IMG/VR virus record: IMGVR_UViG_3300005600_000052
Coordinates: 1-38,153 of that record
Source of the DNA: a virus
Direction: 5' to 3' (one strand)
Length of the DNA: 38,153 bases
Positions 22,159-29,051 of the stretch are shown here, piece after piece. Numbering within the stretch: the stretch's first letter is position 1; each line of letters begins with the position of its first letter. Position numbers and translations under genes: made by a program. Under the pieces are notes generated by a model. The model had not been told where the DNA came from. It made no database searches and saw nothing but the letters and a program-made list of their open reading frames with translations.

Positions 22159-22428
22159 ATGAAAACCAAATTTGACACAGTCCAAACAGCCAACCCTGGC
22201 ACCGGGTGGACAACCCTGCCCGGCAAGGGATGCAGCGAATTCACGATCAACAACCCAAACTCCCCAACCGTGTTGATCCGACGCGCCGACGAAACCAGCG
22301 AGACATTCCGAATTCCGTCCCAAGGAGGCATCAGCGGAGTGAAAGCCGCCAACCTCAACGAATACCAAGTCAAACGCGAAGACAACAGCAACACCCAGAT
22401 CACCCTGGACATCGCCTACGACGCATAA
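22159..22428 (+). CDS. Small beta-sandwich-like protein, 89 aa
   Basis: 89 residues, all beta in character. Residues 38-52 (VLIRRADETSETFRI) and 71-78 (EYQVKRED) match a segment within the large tail protein at 31661-34021 (LELRRADDTANTIRL, then EFQIRRED). So it is a free-standing copy of a tail domain, perhaps a decoration or connector protein. No other family recognised. Confidence 0.6.
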   Translation: MKTKFDTVQTANPGTGWTTLPGKGCSEFTINNPNSPTVLIRRADETSETFRIPSQGGISGVKAANLNEYQVKREDNSNTQITLDIAYDA

Positions 22429-22431
22429 CCC

Positions 22432-22472
22432 GGTATGGACGCGCTGCCGCGCGTCCGCGAACAACCAACGCG
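22432..22472 (+). repeat. Hairpin element, type B
   Basis: GGACGCG (22437-22443) with CGCGTCC (22450-22456), loop CTGCCG, then CGCGAACAACCAACGCG. The tail CCAACGCG is shared with the type A copies. Lies between the 89-aa gene and the fibre gene. Confidence 0.65.
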
Positions 22473-22481
22473 AAAAAATAC

Positions 22482-24335
22482 ATGAACGTATTCCAAGCCC
22501 CAGGCAATCGAACCGAAAACTTCATCGACACCGTCGACGCCGCGAGTCTTCCCGATCCCTCTACGCTCAACAACGGCGACTACTACATCATCCAGGCTGG
22601 CGGCACCCTATGGGGCAAAACCTGGGCCAATGGCGACCGCGCCATCTCCGACGGCACCGCCTACAGCCAAGACGCCGACGCCACCAAACAAGTTGCCGAA
22701 GGAGGGACAGGGGCAACAACGGCAGCAGGGGCAAGGACGAATCTTGGGGTTTTGTCGTTGGATGAAATAGCTGAAATATCAGGATCAAGGTCCATTGCTC
22801 CAGCCCTCTACTTAAATGGAAACTCTGCGAACTTGAATATCGCTCACGATTCCAAGTGGAACTTTTGCAATGCGGACGGTGATTTACCGTTTGCATTGGG
22901 GGCTGAAGTCATATTTCACGACGACGGTGATGCAACGATTATCGCCAAGACAGAAAGCACCTCGACACGTGAATGGTATTTTTTCAAATCAAGCGCTGAA
23001 AAACTCGTGCTTAGACTGTGGACGGATGCATCGAACTACATTGATATCACAAGCAGTGTTACGCTCACCTTAAGTCAGATTTACCGAGTTTGTGTGACCT
23101 ATAATGGAGATGAATCTAGCCCAACTTTAAAACTTTTCATTAACGGGGTTGAAGACACCTCTGCGTCAGTAGCCGAAACGGGAACCTACGCAGGCATGTC
23201 CCAGTTGGCTGGAGCTGTGGAAGTAGGTGACAGTTACAGCAGCGGACCGAGTGAAATAACTCTTTTCAGAGTTCTTGCTGCCAACAGGGAACTGACAGTT
23301 GCTGAGGCAAAAGCATGGTCTAAAAACGGAATCTTGCCTAATTCCTTTGCAGATGAATGGGGTGGTGCGCGTGGTGGAATTTACATATCTAATCACAGTG
23401 TTGGAACCGATGGTTGGGCAGCTACGCGCGGAACAGTTGCAGGGAATATAGATAGCATAGGTGGGCAAGATGATAATATGCGATTTACTCTGGACACGTC
23501 CAACAATACTCACATTGCATACAAAGTAATTACGGGAGCATTTTTAGGGAAACGTGTCCAGGCGATAGCGGATATTTTTATTCCATCTACTAACACGCTT
23601 GTAGATGGGATACAGGTTAGCTGGGACGGTGCTGGTCAAAAAAATTACTCATCACCCCCACTGGATTCTTGGTTCCGCATCGAGGTTGAACACTTGCTCA
23701 CGCTAAACACGAATGCGTTACGGTTCAATCCATTGGATGGTGGCAATTCCATTGTAAATGACGCTGCGGGGGCTGATGTTTTTTATGTTCGAAACATTCA
23801 AATCACGGCAATCGGCGTCCTCGCGGACCTGGGTGCCGAAAATTTCGACGAAGCCACCGGCAAACTTTACGATAAGTCCAGCAATGCGTTTGTGGGAGTT
23901 GGTAACGGAGTCTCCCTGGTTGGACGTGCACAACCTGTATATGATAAAGGCACTTTCACCCCAGGAGTAACCTTTGGAGGTGCCAATGTAGGAATGGTAT
24001 TAAGCATTGCCTCCGGATACTACACCAGAATAGGGAATCTGTGCTTGATTAGTATGAATATCACTTTCACCGCCAAAGGCACATCCACCGGGCAAGCACT
24101 CATTACTGGATTGCCATTTTCCTCGGCAGCATCATCCGCTCAAAACGGATTATTCAACGCGCTGTATGCGGCAAACATGGCGGCATTAACCTCGTCGCCA
24201 GAACTGCGAGTAGGTGAAAGTCAAACATCAATCATCCTGCAAGACTGGGGAGCAACCGGTGTTGTTGTATTGGATGAATCCAATTTCACAGACACCACAT
24301 CCATAAGAATTTCAGGTATCTATCAAATCCAATAA
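22482..24335 (+). CDS. Fibre protein with LamG-like domain, within the head module
   Basis: 617 residues. 1-65: N-terminal anchor (NFIDTVDAASLPDPSTLNNG). About 71-88: the linker EGGTGATTAAGARTNLGV, a motif common in phage tail fibres. About 105-285: laminin G/concanavalin-like beta-sandwich (ALYLNGNSANLNI, YRVCVTYNGDESSPTLKLFI, EITLFRVLAANRELTVAEAKAW). About 310-460: a second beta domain. About 490-617: a C-terminal fibre domain (DKGTFTPGVTFGG, SGYYTRIGNLCLISMNITF). The DNA is GC-rich up to about 22740, then clearly AT-richer, as if the binding part was swapped in. Position between connector genes is unusual; it may be a capsid or neck fibre that binds glycans. Confidence 0.75.
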   Translation: MNVFQAPGNRTENFIDTVDAASLPDPSTLNNGDYYIIQAGGTLWGKTWANGDRAISDGTAYSQDADATKQVAEGGTGATTAAGARTNLGVLSLDEIAEISGSRSIAPALYLNGNSANLNIAHDSKWNFCNADGDLPFALGAEVIFHDDGDATIIAKTESTSTREWYFFKSSAEKLVLRLWTDASNYIDITSSVTLTLSQIYRVCVTYNGDESSPTLKLFINGVEDTSASVAETGTYAGMSQLAGAVEVGDSYSSGPSEITLFRVLAANRELTVAEAKAWSKNGILPNSFADEWGGARGGIYISNHSVGTDGWAATRGTVAGNIDSIGGQDDNMRFTLDTSNNTHIAYKVITGAFLGKRVQAIADIFIPSTNTLVDGIQVSWDGAGQKNYSSPPLDSWFRIEVEHLLTLNTNALRFNPLDGGNSIVNDAAGADVFYVRNIQITAIGVLADLGAENFDEATGKLYDKSSNAFVGVGNGVSLVGRAQPVYDKGTFTPGVTFGGANVGMVLSIASGYYTRIGNLCLISMNITFTAKGTSTGQALITGLPFSSAASSAQNGLFNALYAANMAALTSSPELRVGESQTSIILQDWGATGVVVLDESNFTDTTSIRISGIYQIQ

Positions 24336-24341
24336 CCGACC

Positions 24342-24623
24342 ATGCAAGCACAACTGCAAGCACTCAAAAGTCGCATCCTCGGCGTCAAAGCCGAACTGGA
24401 TGCCAACAAAGGCAAGTCCGAATGCCTCGCCGCACTCAACGAAGCCGAAGCCCGTATCGGACACCTCGACGGACTCGGCATTGCCCCCAACCGCGACAAT
24501 GTTGAATCCATTGCCGGGCTGTTGGTAGCCGCCGTGGCAGCCCGCAACGCAGCCAACCAAATCACAGCCCCAACCGTGGCCGATGTCTTGGCAGAATTCG
24601 ACAGCCTCGAAGAGCCCGAATAA
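24342..24623 (+). CDS. Hypothetical helical protein, 93 aa
   Basis: 93 residues, helical, a possible short coiled coil (QLQALKSRILGVKAELDANK) and an acidic end. It follows the fibre gene by 6 nt and may be a fibre chaperone or attachment protein. No family recognised. Confidence 0.6.
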   Translation: MQAQLQALKSRILGVKAELDANKGKSECLAALNEAEARIGHLDGLGIAPNRDNVESIAGLLVAAVAARNAANQITAPTVADVLAEFDSLEEPE

Positions 24624-24625
24624 AA

Positions 24626-24664
24626 GGTAGGTCTGGGCGTCCCGCCCGGACAACCCCCAACGCG
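24626..24664 (+). repeat. Hairpin element, type B variant
   Basis: GTCTGGGCG (24631-24639) with CGCCCGGAC (24643-24651), 9-bp stem with one G-T and loop TCC, followed by AACCCCCAACGCG. It fills the gap after the 93-aa gene. Confidence 0.6.
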
Positions 24665-24678
24665 CACAACAACGCAAC

Positions 24679-25485
24679 ATGCTCACCAAACCCACCAGCC
24701 AAGAAGAAGCCCTCCGTTACCTCGAGGAAAAGCAGCTCATGCCAACGCGCCTGCGCACCTGGCAACTGGAGCAGCTCCCCGTCGAACTGCGCCAACGCTC
24801 CTTCTTCTCGGCAGCCGTCACCATGACGGAGGTATTGGACGAAGCACTCACTCAAGTCAAACTCATCGTAGCCCAGGACACCGACAGAGCCCAGGCACGC
24901 CTGGCAATCCGCGCCATCCTTGCCAAACTCAACTACACCCCGGAAGAAGGCGACGAAGGCACCATCAAAGACCTGCGCACCGATCAACGACAGAACCTCA
25001 TCCTGGACACCAACGTCGCCCAAGCCAACGGCTACGGCGAGCACCAGTCCCAGAACGATCCGGACATCCATGAACTCTACCCGGCCCTGGAACTCTACCG
25101 CGCCGGAGGCATGCCCGAACAACCACGCCCCTGGCTGGAGAAATGGGTCCGCGCTGGAGGCAAGCTCTACGAAGGCCGCATGATTGCCATGAGGGGAGAC
25201 GACATATGGACAAAGAACCTCGACGCCGGAGGCTTCAACCGCTTTGGAACCGAATATCCACCTTTTGACTTCAACTCCGGCATGCGCACCCGCAACGTGG
25301 CAAGAGCCGAAGCCGAACGCCTCGGCTTGGCAGGCTTGGACGTCCCGTCCGAACAACCAACCGACGTATCCATCAACGCTAACACATCAGCCGAACCCAG
25401 CATCGGCAGCAACGCACTACGCCAGGCACTCCTGGACAGCGGCCTGGCAACCCTAACCAACGGCAGACTGACCCCGACTCCATGA
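24679..25485 (+). CDS. Head morphogenesis protein (MuF domain-like, Mu gp30 counterpart)
   Basis: 268 residues. The middle carries the MuF signature: LILDTNVAQANGYGEHQSQ (minor head proteins have IxDTNxxxAxxxG), then a segment ending EGRMIAMRGDDIW and FGTEYPPFDFNSG in place of the usual PPNG region. The C-terminal 60 residues are Ser/Asn-rich. MuF proteins are minor capsid proteins that help start head assembly or are ejected with DNA. In Mu the gene follows the portal; here it lies after the connector and fibre genes. Confidence 0.65.
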   Translation: MLTKPTSQEEALRYLEEKQLMPTRLRTWQLEQLPVELRQRSFFSAAVTMTEVLDEALTQVKLIVAQDTDRAQARLAIRAILAKLNYTPEEGDEGTIKDLRTDQRQNLILDTNVAQANGYGEHQSQNDPDIHELYPALELYRAGGMPEQPRPWLEKWVRAGGKLYEGRMIAMRGDDIWTKNLDAGGFNRFGTEYPPFDFNSGMRTRNVARAEAERLGLAGLDVPSEQPTDVSINANTSAEPSIGSNALRQALLDSGLATLTNGRLTPTP

Positions 25486-25492
25486 CCAAAAA

Positions 25493-25518
25493 CTTAGTGC
25501 CTTAGTGCCTTTGTGAGA
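25493..25518 (+). repeat. TTAGTGCC-type short tandem motif in an intergenic gap
   Basis: CTTAGTGCCTTAGTGCCTTT with GTGAGA following, a 9-nt period motif directly after the MuF-like gene and before the ATG at 25528. Such sequences recur between genes in several bacterial phyla. Confidence 0.5.
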
Positions 25519-25527
25519 GAATAAAAA

Positions 25528-26085
25528 ATGATCACCATCAACCTAACCGGCGACGATCGCGTCAAGCAATTCCTGGTAGCCATCCAGGGAAGCGCCGAAT
25601 CGCGCCTTGTTAGGACAGCCCTTGGAGACGAAGGCAAAGAGATGATCAAACAACACCTCTACGAACGGGACAAAACACCGAACCGACTTGGAGGCAAACG
25701 CACCCACTTTTACCGCCAGGCAGGCGACTCCACTAACTCCGCCCTGACCGCCTCCGGAGCCGTGATAACAGTCTCCAAAAAAGGCATCCGCCAACGCCTC
25801 AAAGGCGGCGTCATCACACCCAAAAATGCCGCCTACCTAACCATCCCGATCCACCCGGACGCTCATGGCAAACGCGCCCGAGAATTCGACAACCTATTTT
25901 TCGTTAAAGGCGTCCTTGCCCGTCCGGACGGCGAAGGCATCGAACCCCTTTACGCCCTGAAAAAGAAAGTCAGCCAAAAAGCCGATCTAACAGTCATGCC
26001 AACCGACAAAGCAATCGGTGCAATGGCCAGACAAACCGTTTTCAACACCGTTGAAACCATCCTGAAACGAAGGGGCAAAGCATGA
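25528..26085 (+). CDS. Tail completion/virion morphogenesis protein (Mu G-like)
   Basis: 185 residues. MITINLTGDDRVKQFLVAIQ at the start, GDEGKEMIKQHLYERDKTPN, then LGGKRTHFYRQAGDST: the pattern of the phage virion morphogenesis (Mu gpG) family, related to HK97 gp10 tail-completion proteins. Joined to the next gene by ATGA (26082-26085). It acts at the head-tail joint. Confidence 0.75.
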   Translation: MITINLTGDDRVKQFLVAIQGSAESRLVRTALGDEGKEMIKQHLYERDKTPNRLGGKRTHFYRQAGDSTNSALTASGAVITVSKKGIRQRLKGGVITPKNAAYLTIPIHPDAHGKRAREFDNLFFVKGVLARPDGEGIEPLYALKKKVSQKADLTVMPTDKAIGAMARQTVFNTVETILKRRGKA

Positions 26086-26630
26086 GCTGGCGCAAAACCA
26101 AAACCATCTTGGACGCGCTCAAGACCAAGCTTGAAAGCCTGGTCTTTCCCGAAGGCCACGCACTCGAAGGCGACGCCATATTTAAAAACGTTCGCCTCTA
26201 CGACATCCCCGATCTGGAAAAAGCGTTGATGGATCTCTTGGAATTTGAGGACCGCATTTGCTTGGTCGTATCCGGCGGCGACTTCTGGCGCAACGACCAG
26301 CGCGGCACATCCATCGAATCCCACCGGGACGGCGAGATCATCCTGATCATGTCCGACCAAGACTATGCCCCAGGCAAAAGCAGCTTTTTCGGAGACGGCA
26401 CCAAGCCGGGAATCATCAACTTTAAAGAAGACGTCATCAGCGCGATCGCAGGCGAAACCATCGGCATCCGAGGATGCAGCCTGGTTCCGCTTGAAGGCGT
26501 CAGCCTGCGCTTTGCAAAAGAGGACGGCAAACTTGACTCCAGCCGGGAAGGCTACCGGCTATTTCTCAACGTCAACATGGGAACCGAAAACTTAGAACTA
26601 TCACGCGGCGCAAGTCGCACACACGGATAA
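26082..26630 (+). CDS. Tail terminator-like protein (Mu gp37, DUF1834)
   Basis: 182 residues: N-terminal helix (TKTILDALKTKLESLV), then beta strands (RICLVVSGGDFW, REGYRLFLNVNMGTEN). This matches the alpha/beta fold of minor tail terminator proteins (DUF1834/gp37), which cap the tail tube and join it to the head. Confidence 0.65.
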   Translation: MSWRKTKTILDALKTKLESLVFPEGHALEGDAIFKNVRLYDIPDLEKALMDLLEFEDRICLVVSGGDFWRNDQRGTSIESHRDGEIILIMSDQDYAPGKSSFFGDGTKPGIINFKEDVISAIAGETIGIRGCSLVPLEGVSLRFAKEDGKLDSSREGYRLFLNVNMGTENLELSRGASRTHG

Positions 26631-26636
26631 AACACT

Positions 26637-27464
26637 ATGCTCACCAAATCCAACTTGGTCGCCGACGGAGAATTCTTCTTCTGTCCCGACGTCACAACAC
26701 CAGCCGCCGCCGTTAATCGCGGTTACAAACAATTCGGCAACCTTCACCAAATTTCGATCAACCCGTTGATCGAAACCAACGAACACGACCTCGCCCGCCG
26801 AGGCATCAACACACGCGGTAAAACCCACGTCACCAAAGTGGGGCTCATGATCCAGGCTGAAATGCATGATCTGACATGGAACAGTGTCTCCGCACTCTTT
26901 GGATCAGAATCCGAATACGGCGGCAAATTGGAAGACGGCGCATCCGGATCCAGCGCTGCAGGCGCTGACATCGTGGTGCCAAGCACACTGCCAGCAGGTA
27001 TTGCTGAACTCAAAGACGTTTGGTTTCAGATCAAAAACACCTCATCCGTGCCATTCACCAACATCACGGCGGCAGCATTGACGAGGGGATCTCTACTGGT
27101 CGAAGGAACAGACTACGAACTCAACGCTCGCACCGGCCAAGTGCGGTTCATTTCCTCAGCGGTTGCATTGGGTAACACAGTCACCGTCGCAGGCGTCACC
27201 GCAGGTGGCACGGCTGCCGCACGATTGCAAGGCGACGTTGTTGGCCAAGCCCTACAGCGGGAAGGCATCGGGCAATTGGCTATCTTTGGCAGCAAAGGAG
27301 ACGCCAACAACCAGGTCTATGCCGAACTAATCCACGATGATTTTCTTTGCAAATTGACCATCGACGGCAACAACGAGATTGACCCAAACAGCCCGCAAAC
27401 CATCAACCTCAACATCAAAGTCCTCGACCTCCCCGGCAAAGTCTGGCTCCGAACCAATCCGTAA
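26637..27464 (+). CDS. Tail tube-like protein 1
   Basis: 275 residues, beta-rich. N-terminal block with TNEHDLARRGINTRGK and LMIQAEMHDLTWNSVSALFG, then a TxFT/GT loop region and a C-terminal strand set (HDDFLCKLTIDGNNE). It resembles the following gene in order and size (about 275 aa each), so the two are paralogues. Tail tube subunits form stacked hexamer rings along the tape measure. Confidence 0.65.
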   Translation: MLTKSNLVADGEFFFCPDVTTPAAAVNRGYKQFGNLHQISINPLIETNEHDLARRGINTRGKTHVTKVGLMIQAEMHDLTWNSVSALFGSESEYGGKLEDGASGSSAAGADIVVPSTLPAGIAELKDVWFQIKNTSSVPFTNITAAALTRGSLLVEGTDYELNARTGQVRFISSAVALGNTVTVAGVTAGGTAAARLQGDVVGQALQREGIGQLAIFGSKGDANNQVYAELIHDDFLCKLTIDGNNEIDPNSPQTINLNIKVLDLPGKVWLRTNP

Positions 27465-27465
27465 C

Positions 27466-27501
27466 GTAACCGTCCCGCCGACGCGGGATGGCCCCCCAAC
27501 G
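27466..27501 (+). repeat. Hairpin element with CCAACGCG tail
   Basis: CCGTCCCGC (27470-27478) with GCGGGATGG (27483-27491), 9-bp stem with one G-T, then CCCCCCAACGCGAACAAC. It occupies the gap between the two tail tube genes. Confidence 0.6.
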
Positions 27502-27523
27502 CGAACAACAACGAAACACGACC

Positions 27524-28351
27524 ATGAACGACAAATCCTTTACAGGCACCGGAGAACTCAAACTCCATTACACCAACACGGACACCCCGGCAACAGCCGT
27601 CTTGGGGCCTGCTGTACACTTTGGAGACGGTAAAATCACAGTGAGTCCGGAACTAACCACAGCGGAAATCACGCGTGCAAAACGTGGGCTCAATGTTAGT
27701 CTGGACGATCGCGTCACTGGCTTCAAGATCGCCTACGACATCGAACTCAATCAACTGACCCTCGCAGCTCTCAATATTCTGATGTTTGGCAACGCTGGAA
27801 CCAGTGCTGCAAACAATGTGAGATCTGCTGACACTCCTGTGATCGATGACTTCGACTTCGACACCGGTTCCGATGGGGTGATCTGCAGCGTGAACAAATG
27901 GTATCCAATCCGCAGCACAACGGCACAGTATCGAAATATCAACTCTGTAAGCTTGACCGGCGCACAAGCCGCCTACGGAGCTGCCGGGAATTCAACGACG
28001 CTTGCCGAAACGTATGACTACGAGCTGGACAAAGAGCTCGGGATGATCAAATTCAAGGCAGCCATCGACGACGACGTCATTGGTGGCACCGTCAATATTC
28101 CAGCCATCACGGCAGCGTCGGACATATACCGCACCGCAATCGTGCCATTCCAACGCGCAAAATGGAGCGGCATCGGCGACCTGCAGGTCTACGACGAAAA
28201 CGGCACACTGATCTGGAAACACACTGAATTCGCCGTCGACCTTATCCCTGGTGGCAATCTGGAATTTAGTCCACAAACCCCAACCGTCGCCAGAATCCGC
28301 GCCAACGTCGTCGCCCCGCTCGGCAATATCCTGGTGAGTGAATTGAACTAA
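27524..28351 (+). CDS. Tail tube-like protein 2
   Basis: 275 residues. ELTTAEITRAKRGLNVSLDD corresponds to TNEHDLARRGIN in the preceding protein; the C-terminal part has WKHTEFAVDLIPGG and a beta end (ARIRANVVAPLGNILVSE). The start at 27524 follows the hairpin element; the frame is open upstream without family features. Two adjacent tube genes may form a heteromeric tube or a tube plus a tip or neck ring. Confidence 0.65.
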   Translation: MNDKSFTGTGELKLHYTNTDTPATAVLGPAVHFGDGKITVSPELTTAEITRAKRGLNVSLDDRVTGFKIAYDIELNQLTLAALNILMFGNAGTSAANNVRSADTPVIDDFDFDTGSDGVICSVNKWYPIRSTTAQYRNINSVSLTGAQAAYGAAGNSTTLAETYDYELDKELGMIKFKAAIDDDVIGGTVNIPAITAASDIYRTAIVPFQRAKWSGIGDLQVYDENGTLIWKHTEFAVDLIPGGNLEFSPQTPTVARIRANVVAPLGNILVSELN

Positions 28352-28379
28352 TTCACCATTCCAAATTCACAATTCAAAA
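28351..28379 (+). repeat. ATTCAC-type short tandem motif in an intergenic gap
   Basis: ATTCACCATTCCAAATTCAC with AATTCAAAA following, an AT-rich period motif between tail tube 2 and the chaperone gene, another of the intergenic tandem types found here. Confidence 0.45.
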
Positions 28380-28392
28380 GCCCCACCAAGCT

Positions 28393-28866
28393 ATGACAAA
28401 AGAAAACGAACTCAAAACCATCCTCGAAGACGCCCAGCAACTCACGGTCGAATTGATCGACACCAGAACGCTGGACGTCACCATCCGCCGCGTCCCCCTC
28501 CGGAGCATGGATCAACTCCTCCGCGCCCAGGGAGACGACACGGCCACTGCCCGAATCTACCTCGGCGACGAAGCTGAACGCGTTGATCAACTCACCGACG
28601 AATCACTTATGGACGTGTTGGAAAAGGGGGATGAAATCAACGCCCCTTTATTCGAGAGATGGTTCGCTCGCACCAAAGCCAAAGCCAGGCGAATGGGAGT
28701 GGACATGGATGCGGAAGTGCAGCAAGCGCTGGAATCAGCGAAATCCTCGCTTACCTCATCGGACGCGGATTCGACGAACGACACCTCCTTGACTGCAGCC
28801 TCCCCAAGCTCCGGCTCTACCACCGCCGTGCCCAGGAGGCCCACACCCGCGAACAAGCCATCCTGA
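28393..28866 (+). CDS. Tail assembly chaperone, short form (G-like)
   Basis: 157 residues. The first 115 or so residues are a compact domain (LTVELIDTRTLDVTIRRVPL, DQLTDESLMDVLEKGDE). After about residue 118 the frame turns Ser/Thr-rich because the same bases code for the second frame. Position between tail tube and tape measure and the overlapped second frame match lambda G/GT. It keeps the tape measure soluble until tube assembly. Confidence 0.7.
   Translation: MTKENELKTILEDAQQLTVELIDTRTLDVTIRRVPLRSMDQLLRAQGDDTATARIYLGDEAERVDQLTDESLMDVLEKGDEINAPLFERWFARTKAKARRMGVDMDAEVQQALESAKSSLTSSDADSTNDTSLTAASPSSGSTTAVPRRPTPANKPS
28644..28650 (+). promoter_or_regulatory. Slippery heptamer for -1 frameshift, CCCTTTA
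   Basis: The zero frame reads C CCT TTA, i.e. X XXY YYZ with X=C, Y=T. A -1 slip here enters a frame that opens just after a TGA at 28632-28634 and stays open to 29051. No strong downstream hairpin was identified by eye. Confidence 0.5.
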
Positions 28867-29051
28867 TCGACGGATTCCGTAGTGCCATCGGAGCCGCCCT
28901 CTTTGGCGACAAACAAGGACACTACAAAAAGCTGATGACCACCCTCACAGCCAAACGAGATGAAACGGTAGGGACGCGTTGCGCCGCGTCCGCCACTCGC
29001 CCATCCCGTGGCCTTATATCAGGCATGAAACAAGCAGGCGTCCTAAAATAA
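28651..29051 (+). CDS. Tail assembly chaperone, frameshifted C-terminal part (T-like)
   Basis: Read in the -1 frame after the slippery site, this adds about 130 residues to the first 86 of the short form. The conserved-looking part begins at about 28730 (SEILAYLIGRGFDERHLLDC, then PKLRLYHRRAQEAHTREQAIL and GDKQGHYKKLMTTL). The first 25 residues are a Ser/Gly/Gln-rich linker. An ATG at 28659 in frame allows separate starting, with no Shine-Dalgarno. The 3' end includes a hairpin element (28967-28994) translated as VGTRCAASA. T-like parts recruit the tube protein to the tape measure. Confidence 0.6.
28967..28994 (+). repeat. Hairpin element, type B, inside the chaperone T frame
   Basis: GGACGCG (28972-28978) with CGCGTCC (28985-28991), loop TTGCGC, preceded by GGTAG. 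It is translated in frame within the 3' end of the T-like frame. Confidence 0.6.

Noticed and set aside
21625-22464. 279-aa minus-strand ORF opposite the connector genes
   Set aside because: Cys/Gly/Val-rich shadow spanning several real genes and a repeat element.
22206-22481. Upstream extension of the fibre reading frame
   Set aside because: Overlaps the 89-aa gene and hairpin element; residues are Arg/Gln-rich and unlike the fibre. ATG 22482 is the natural start.
24562-25356. 264-aa minus-strand ORF opposite the MuF-like gene
   Set aside because: Shadow of the plus-strand gene, which shows MuF features.
28623-28629. Slippery heptamer AAAGGGG in the chaperone gene
   Set aside because: A -1 slip there meets TGA at 28632 after three codons, so it cannot lead to the T frame.
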